Made by a program: the position numbers and the translations under genes. From positions 1 to 18,728 of the forward strand of contig DASXSE010000085.1 in the NCBI GenBank assembly GCA_036506175.1: a DNA stretch of 18,728 bases. The letters are read 5' to 3'. Below the pieces are notes generated by a model. That model did no database searches and was not told the origin of the DNA. It worked only from the letters and a program-made list of their open reading frames with translations. This DNA comes from JAIBJP01 sp036506175. Its GTDB lineage: Bacteria; Actinomycetota; Thermoleophilia; Gaiellales; Gaiellaceae. Position 1 is the first letter of the stretch, and every line of letters begins with the position of its first letter. Below are positions 15,953 to 18,728 of this stretch, piece after piece.

Positions 15953-15996
15953 CGGCTGCGACCCCCTCTAGCTCTCTGAAGCCCCAGCCGAAAGGA
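15949..15996 (+). promoter_or_regulatory. Possible ribosome-binding-site-sequestering stem before the acidic protein gene
   Basis: TTTCGGCTG (15950-15958) is perfectly complementary to CAGCCGAAA (15985-15993), and T15949 can wobble-pair with G15994. The right arm takes in the first bases of the Shine-Dalgarno AAAGGA (15991-15996) of the gene at 16002. The left arm reuses the T-tail of the preceding terminator, so the two structures compete for the same bases. Confidence 0.45.
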
Positions 15997-16001
15997 CACC
16001 T

Positions 16002-16400
16002 ATGAGGAAGCTCCTCCAGCTCAAGACCATCCTGATCGCGCTCGTCATCGCCGTTCCGGCGGCCGCCGCCGGCACCGCCGCGGCGACCGGCGCGTTCAGC
16101 AGCAATGACAGGGCCCCGGCGAGCGATATCGCCACCGTCGCTCCCAACCCGGACAGCACCGAGGCCGAGGATCAGAACGCCGTCGAGCCGAACAACGACG
16201 ACCAATCCGAACCGGCCGAGACCGAGGAACAGGACAACGAGGTCGAGGACCAGGACGAGAACGAGGTCGAGCAGCCCGAGGCGAACGACGAAGACCAGCC
16301 CGAAGCAAACAATGACGACCAGGGCGACGACAACAACGATCAGGGCGAGAACGAGGACAACGGTGGCAATGACGATCAGGGCGAGGGCGGCGACGACTGA
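16002..16400 (+). CDS. Secreted, extremely acidic low-complexity protein
   Basis: A 132-residue protein of unknown function. Residues 1-32 look like a Sec signal peptide: basic start (MRKLLQLK), hydrophobic core (TILIALVIAVPAAAAG), then an Ala-rich cleavage region. There is no lipobox cysteine. From about residue 35 on it is almost wholly Asp, Glu, Asn, Gln, Gly and Pro, with irregular repeats such as DDQG and EDQDENE, no Cys and almost no hydrophobic residues, so the mature part is probably disordered and strongly negative outside the membrane. The ATG follows AAAGGA by 5 bases. It lies between two ECF sigma genes and overlaps the second by 32 bases. Metal binding or a spacer role are possibilities, but neither is shown. 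Confidence 0.75.
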   Translation: MRKLLQLKTILIALVIAVPAAAAGTAAATGAFSSNDRAPASDIATVAPNPDSTEAEDQNAVEPNNDDQSEPAETEEQDNEVEDQDENEVEQPEANDEDQPEANNDDQGDDNNDQGENEDNGGNDDQGEGGDD

Positions 16401-17472
16401 GCCCGCGCGTCTCGAGGCCGGTCGCCTCTCCGTGGAGGCGGCCGGCGCTCGGCTGAGCGACCTCTTCGAGCAGCACGGCCGGATGGTTTACGGCGTGTGC
16501 AGGCTCCTCCTTCGCGACGCGGACGAGGCCGAGGACGCCGCTCAGCAGGTTTTCCTCTCCGCATATCGCAGCCTGCTCGGCGGCACCGAGCCGCAGGATC
16601 CCGCTGCGTGGCTCGGCACGATCGCACGCAACGAGTCGCGGGCGCGCATCCGAGCCGGAATGGAAAGGCCGCTCGCGCTCGTGGAGCAAGACGCCCCCAC
16701 TGCGGACGCGGCGCATGTCGCGGCCCAGCACGCGGAGATCGAGGCCCTCTGCGGGGCGCTTGCAGAGCTCCCACAGCAGCAGCGGGAGGCGATCGTCCTC
16801 CGAGAGTTCTACGGGCTTTCGTACGACGAAGTCCGCGCTGCGCTCGGGGTCACCGACGCAGCTGTGGAATCCCTTATCTTCCGCGCCCGCAAGCGTCTGC
16901 AAGAGGAGCTTCGGCCTGCGCGTCTAGCGTCCGGAGCGATCGCGTTGCCAATCGCGTTGCGCGATGCGATCGCCGGCGCGGTGCCCGGCTTCGCATCGGG
17001 CTCCGGTTCGGGCGGGTTGCTGGCGAAGCTCGGGTCCTTGCCCCTTGTTGCGAAGCTGGCGGCCTCCGCAGCGACTCTGACCGCGGCGGGCACGATCGGT
17101 TTCGCCGAAATTCAGGCGCGGGACCACGACCATGGCAGCTCCGTTGGCAAGCCGGTCGCGCGTGACGTGCAGAAGAGTGCGCCAAAGGAGCGCGACCTCC
17201 ATGCGACCGCGGCCTCCAGCACGTTCGTCGCCTTCGACAGCTCCGGTCCCGGCGGCGGAGGGGACGAGGGCCGCGGGACCGAGCAGAACGAGGAACAGAG
17301 CGAAGGCGGGAGCGGCGGCAACGAGGGCCCGGGCGAGGCCGAGACCGCGGCCGCGGAGACTCGAGAGGACGCGAGCGTCGAGCCCCAGCAGCCGGTCGAG
17401 TCAGGCGAATCCGGCGAATCGGATTCGGGCTCCGGTTCCGGCGATTCGGGCTTGACCGGCAGCGACGACTGA
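16369..17472 (+). CDS. ECF-type sigma factor with hydrophobic C-terminal region and acidic tail
   Basis: A 367-residue protein if started at ATG 16369; a GTG at 16432 would give 346. Sigma region 2 is at about 31-95 (LFEQHGRMVYGVCRLLLRDADEAEDAAQQVF, then AWLGTIARNESRARIR) and region 4 at about 128-180 (LAELPQQQREAIVLREFYGLSYDEV, then VESLIFRARKRLQEEL). Then come two hydrophobic Ala/Gly/Leu-rich stretches (about 188-209 and 223-247), the second a plausible membrane helix. The last 75 residues are low-complexity Gly, Ser, Glu and Asp, ending SGDSGLTGSDD. The tail resembles the acidic protein encoded just upstream in composition. If the helix spans the membrane, the tail would lie outside and the sigma domains inside, making a membrane-tethered sigma factor. 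The domains are clear; topology is inference. Confidence 0.82.
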   Translation: MTIRARAATTEPARLEAGRLSVEAAGARLSDLFEQHGRMVYGVCRLLLRDADEAEDAAQQVFLSAYRSLLGGTEPQDPAAWLGTIARNESRARIRAGMERPLALVEQDAPTADAAHVAAQHAEIEALCGALAELPQQQREAIVLREFYGLSYDEVRAALGVTDAAVESLIFRARKRLQEELRPARLASGAIALPIALRDAIAGAVPGFASGSGSGGLLAKLGSLPLVAKLAASAATLTAAGTIGFAEIQARDHDHGSSVGKPVARDVQKSAPKERDLHATAASSTFVAFDSSGPGGGGDEGRGTEQNEEQSEGGSGGNEGPGEAETAAAETREDASVEPQQPVESGESGESDSGSGSGDSGLTGSDD

Positions 17473-18201
17473 TCAGATCCCGTGTGCGAGGCGCTCCGCC
17501 AGCGCCTCGGGGAGCCCCAGGTCTCTGATCTCCTCCTGTGTCAGCTCAACCGGGTAATCCACGCGCCGGTATTCCGCCCGCCAGCCGTCCAGATCGAGGA
17601 TGAGGTAGGCAGCGCGCGGGTCGCCGTCGCGCGGCTGGCCCACCGAGCCGGGGTTGAGGATCCAGCGTCCCTCCGCAAGATCGAGCTCGGTCCCGCCGGG
17701 AGTGATGCTCGTCTCGAGGCGGTCCTCGGTGAGCGCGAAGGCGAGCGCGACGTGGCTGTGCCCGACCAGGAGGATGCGAGCGTCGGTCTCCGCGAACGAC
17801 GCGAAGGCGGAGAGAGGTGTGAGCACGTACTCCCAGACCGGATCGCGCGCGCTCGCGTGGTAGAGCTCCACGTCGCCTTCTGAAGTTTGCGGTTCGAGCG
17901 ACTCCATGAAGGCTCGGTGCTCCGGCTCCAGGACGGATTGCGTCCATCGGGCGCTCTCGGCTGCGTCGGGAGCGAAGTCCTCGAGGTCCAGGCGACCGAG
18001 CACGGCCAGGTCGTGGTTGCCGATCAGGCAGACGTCTGCGCGCTCTTCGACGGCGGCGCAACAAGCATTCGGCTGGGGGCCGTAGCCGACAAGGTCGCCC
18101 AGGCACCAGACTGCGTCCGGCGAGTCAGCGTTCAGCGACGCGAGCACGGCCTCGAGGGCATGACGGTTCGCGTGAATATCGGAGACGACCGCGACGCGCA
18201 C
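17473..18201 (-). CDS. Calcineurin-like metallophosphoesterase
   Basis: A 242-residue cytosolic phosphoesterase of the YfcE/MJ0936-like group. Metal-binding motifs are complete: DIH (8-10), GDLVGYGP (35-42), GNHD (61-64), a His in LYHASARDP (about 115) and GHSH (147-150); ILNPGSVGQPRDGDPRAAY is typical of the group. Such enzymes hydrolyse phosphodiesters, sometimes 2',3'-cyclic nucleotides, but the substrate cannot be told from sequence. The start is a GTG with no clear ribosome binding site. Its stop codon abuts that of the convergent sigma gene (TGATCA at 17470-17475). A DUF3467 gene ends 11 bases upstream on the same strand, so the two are likely co-transcribed. Confidence 0.88.
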   Translation of the reverse strand: MRVAVVSDIHANRHALEAVLASLNADSPDAVWCLGDLVGYGPQPNACCAAVEERADVCLIGNHDLAVLGRLDLEDFAPDAAESARWTQSVLEPEHRAFMESLEPQTSEGDVELYHASARDPVWEYVLTPLSAFASFAETDARILLVGHSHVALAFALTEDRLETSITPGGTELDLAEGRWILNPGSVGQPRDGDPRAAYLILDLDGWRAEYRRVDYPVELTQEEIRDLGLPEALAERLAHGI

Positions 18202-18212
18202 GGGCGGGGCGT

Positions 18213-18521
18213 CTACCTATCGGTCTCAGGCAGATTCCTGATGCCCTCGCGGGCAGTCCACTTCGACCAGCTGTCGTTCATCGCGTCCATCAGCTCGCGC
18301 ATGAAACGCGGCGACATGTTGACCCGGCTCACGACGACGCCTGGCACGTCGCCCTCGTCGACCTCATGATCGATTCGCGCGAACGTGATCGTGAACTCGT
18401 AATCCGAGAAGCTGACGTTGGCGAAGTTCGCGTAGGCGCCGGCGAGATGGTCAGGATCCAGATGGATGTTGAGCTGGCGCTCCTGGCCCTCTTCTTCCAC
18501 AGCCCTACGATATAGCGCCAT
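18213..18521 (-). CDS. DUF3467 domain protein
   Basis: A 102-residue protein whose centre (LNIHLDPDHLAGAYANFANVSFSDYEFTITFARI, about residues 17-50) and following VVVSRVNMSPRFMRELMDAMND match the DUF3467 pattern: a short strand, then a YANxxxVxxSxxEF motif, then a serine/arginine strand and a helix. Its function is not known to me. The ATG shares the four bases CATG (18519-18522) with the divergent argS start; a GTG at 18500 would shorten it by 7 residues and free some space. It is probably the first gene of a two-gene unit with the phosphoesterase downstream. Confidence 0.82.
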   Translation of the reverse strand: MALYRRAVEEEGQERQLNIHLDPDHLAGAYANFANVSFSDYEFTITFARIDHEVDEGDVPGVVVSRVNMSPRFMRELMDAMNDSWSKWTAREGIRNLPETDR

Positions 18522-18728
18522 GCCAGCCGAAGCGATTGCACGAATCGAGCGCGGGCTCGAAGACGGACTCGGCGTGCCCGTGACCCTGGAACGGCCCGGG
18601 CAAGCCGAGCACGGCGACTACGCGACGAACGCGGCTCTGCGCGCAGCATCGGTCAAGAAGAGGCCGCCCATGGAAATTGCGGAGGAGCTTCGAGCCGCAG
18701 CCGCCTCCGTCGCCGGTGTCGCCGAGGC
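18520..18728 (+). CDS. argS: Arginyl-tRNA synthetase, N-terminal part (cut by the window end)
   Basis: The first 69 residues of ArgS, which attaches arginine to its tRNA. The start MPAEAIARIERGLEDGLG, then LERPGQAEHGDYATNAALRAA and PPMEIAEELRAA, match the N-terminal Add-1 domain, whose hallmark is the HGDYATN stretch. The catalytic HIGH region lies beyond the window. The ATG overlaps the start codon of the divergent DUF3467 gene. TACGAT (18506-18511) and an overlapping GATATA are -10-like boxes less than 10 bases upstream, which would make a nearly leaderless transcript, but this is weak evidence. Confidence 0.87.
   Translation, partial: MPAEAIARIERGLEDGLGVPVTLERPGQAEHGDYATNAALRAASVKKRPPMEIAEELRAAAASVAGVAE

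Noticed and set aside
16300..16400. RTX-type calcium-binding nonapeptide repeats in the acidic protein
   Set aside because: The Gly/Asp/Asn spacing is irregular and the required hydrophobic residue at each ninth position is missing.

Overview
The window looks like chromosomal DNA from a high-GC actinobacterium. WhiA, an actinobacterial-style coproheme decarboxylase, a stand-alone diadenylate cyclase and a whiA-gap-pgk-tpiA-gpmI cluster together suggest a deep-branching lineage such as Thermoleophilia (Gaiellales or Solirubrobacterales). That placement is an inference from gene content, not from a marker-gene comparison.

Layout. Positions 1-1300 are nearly gene-free: one small two-helix membrane protein (595-861, minus) and a peroxiredoxin remnant (1281-1424, minus) that stops just before its catalytic cysteine, beside a long imperfect palindrome. 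From 1462 to 2180 lie two small membrane proteins. On the minus strand follow coproheme decarboxylase (2177-2884) and a DAC-domain diadenylate cyclase (2979-3605). Divergent from these are a sirtuin (3654-4397) and uvrC (4394-6265), overlapping by ATGA.

Next come two tandem minus-strand paralogues (6502-7056 and 7149-7700), each made of two MshEN-type domains, the fold known to bind cyclic di-GMP. Each has a near-identical short hairpin about 60-66 bases upstream. pruA (7780-9432, minus) is divergent from an O6-alkylguanine-DNA methyltransferase (9435-9941), which overlaps whiA (9931-10848).

A 247-bp leader with strong hairpins precedes a lower-glycolysis operon: gap, pgk, tpiA, gpmI (11096-15271), tightly packed and using GTG and TTG starts. 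Its PGK is unusually short, with two apparent internal deletions. A promoter in the end of gpmI serves an ECF sigma factor (15315-15893). After a strong terminator come a secreted, extremely acidic protein (16002-16400) and a second ECF sigma factor with a hydrophobic region and a long acidic tail (16369-17472). The window closes with a minus-strand phosphoesterase, a DUF3467 protein and the start of argS on the plus strand.

The genes combine housekeeping work (repair, lower glycolysis, heme, proline catabolism, arginyl-tRNA charging) with signalling. The most novel candidates are the double-MshEN pair, the sigma/acidic protein/membrane-type sigma cluster and the compact PGK. I see no transposase, prophage, CRISPR array, tRNA or rRNA.
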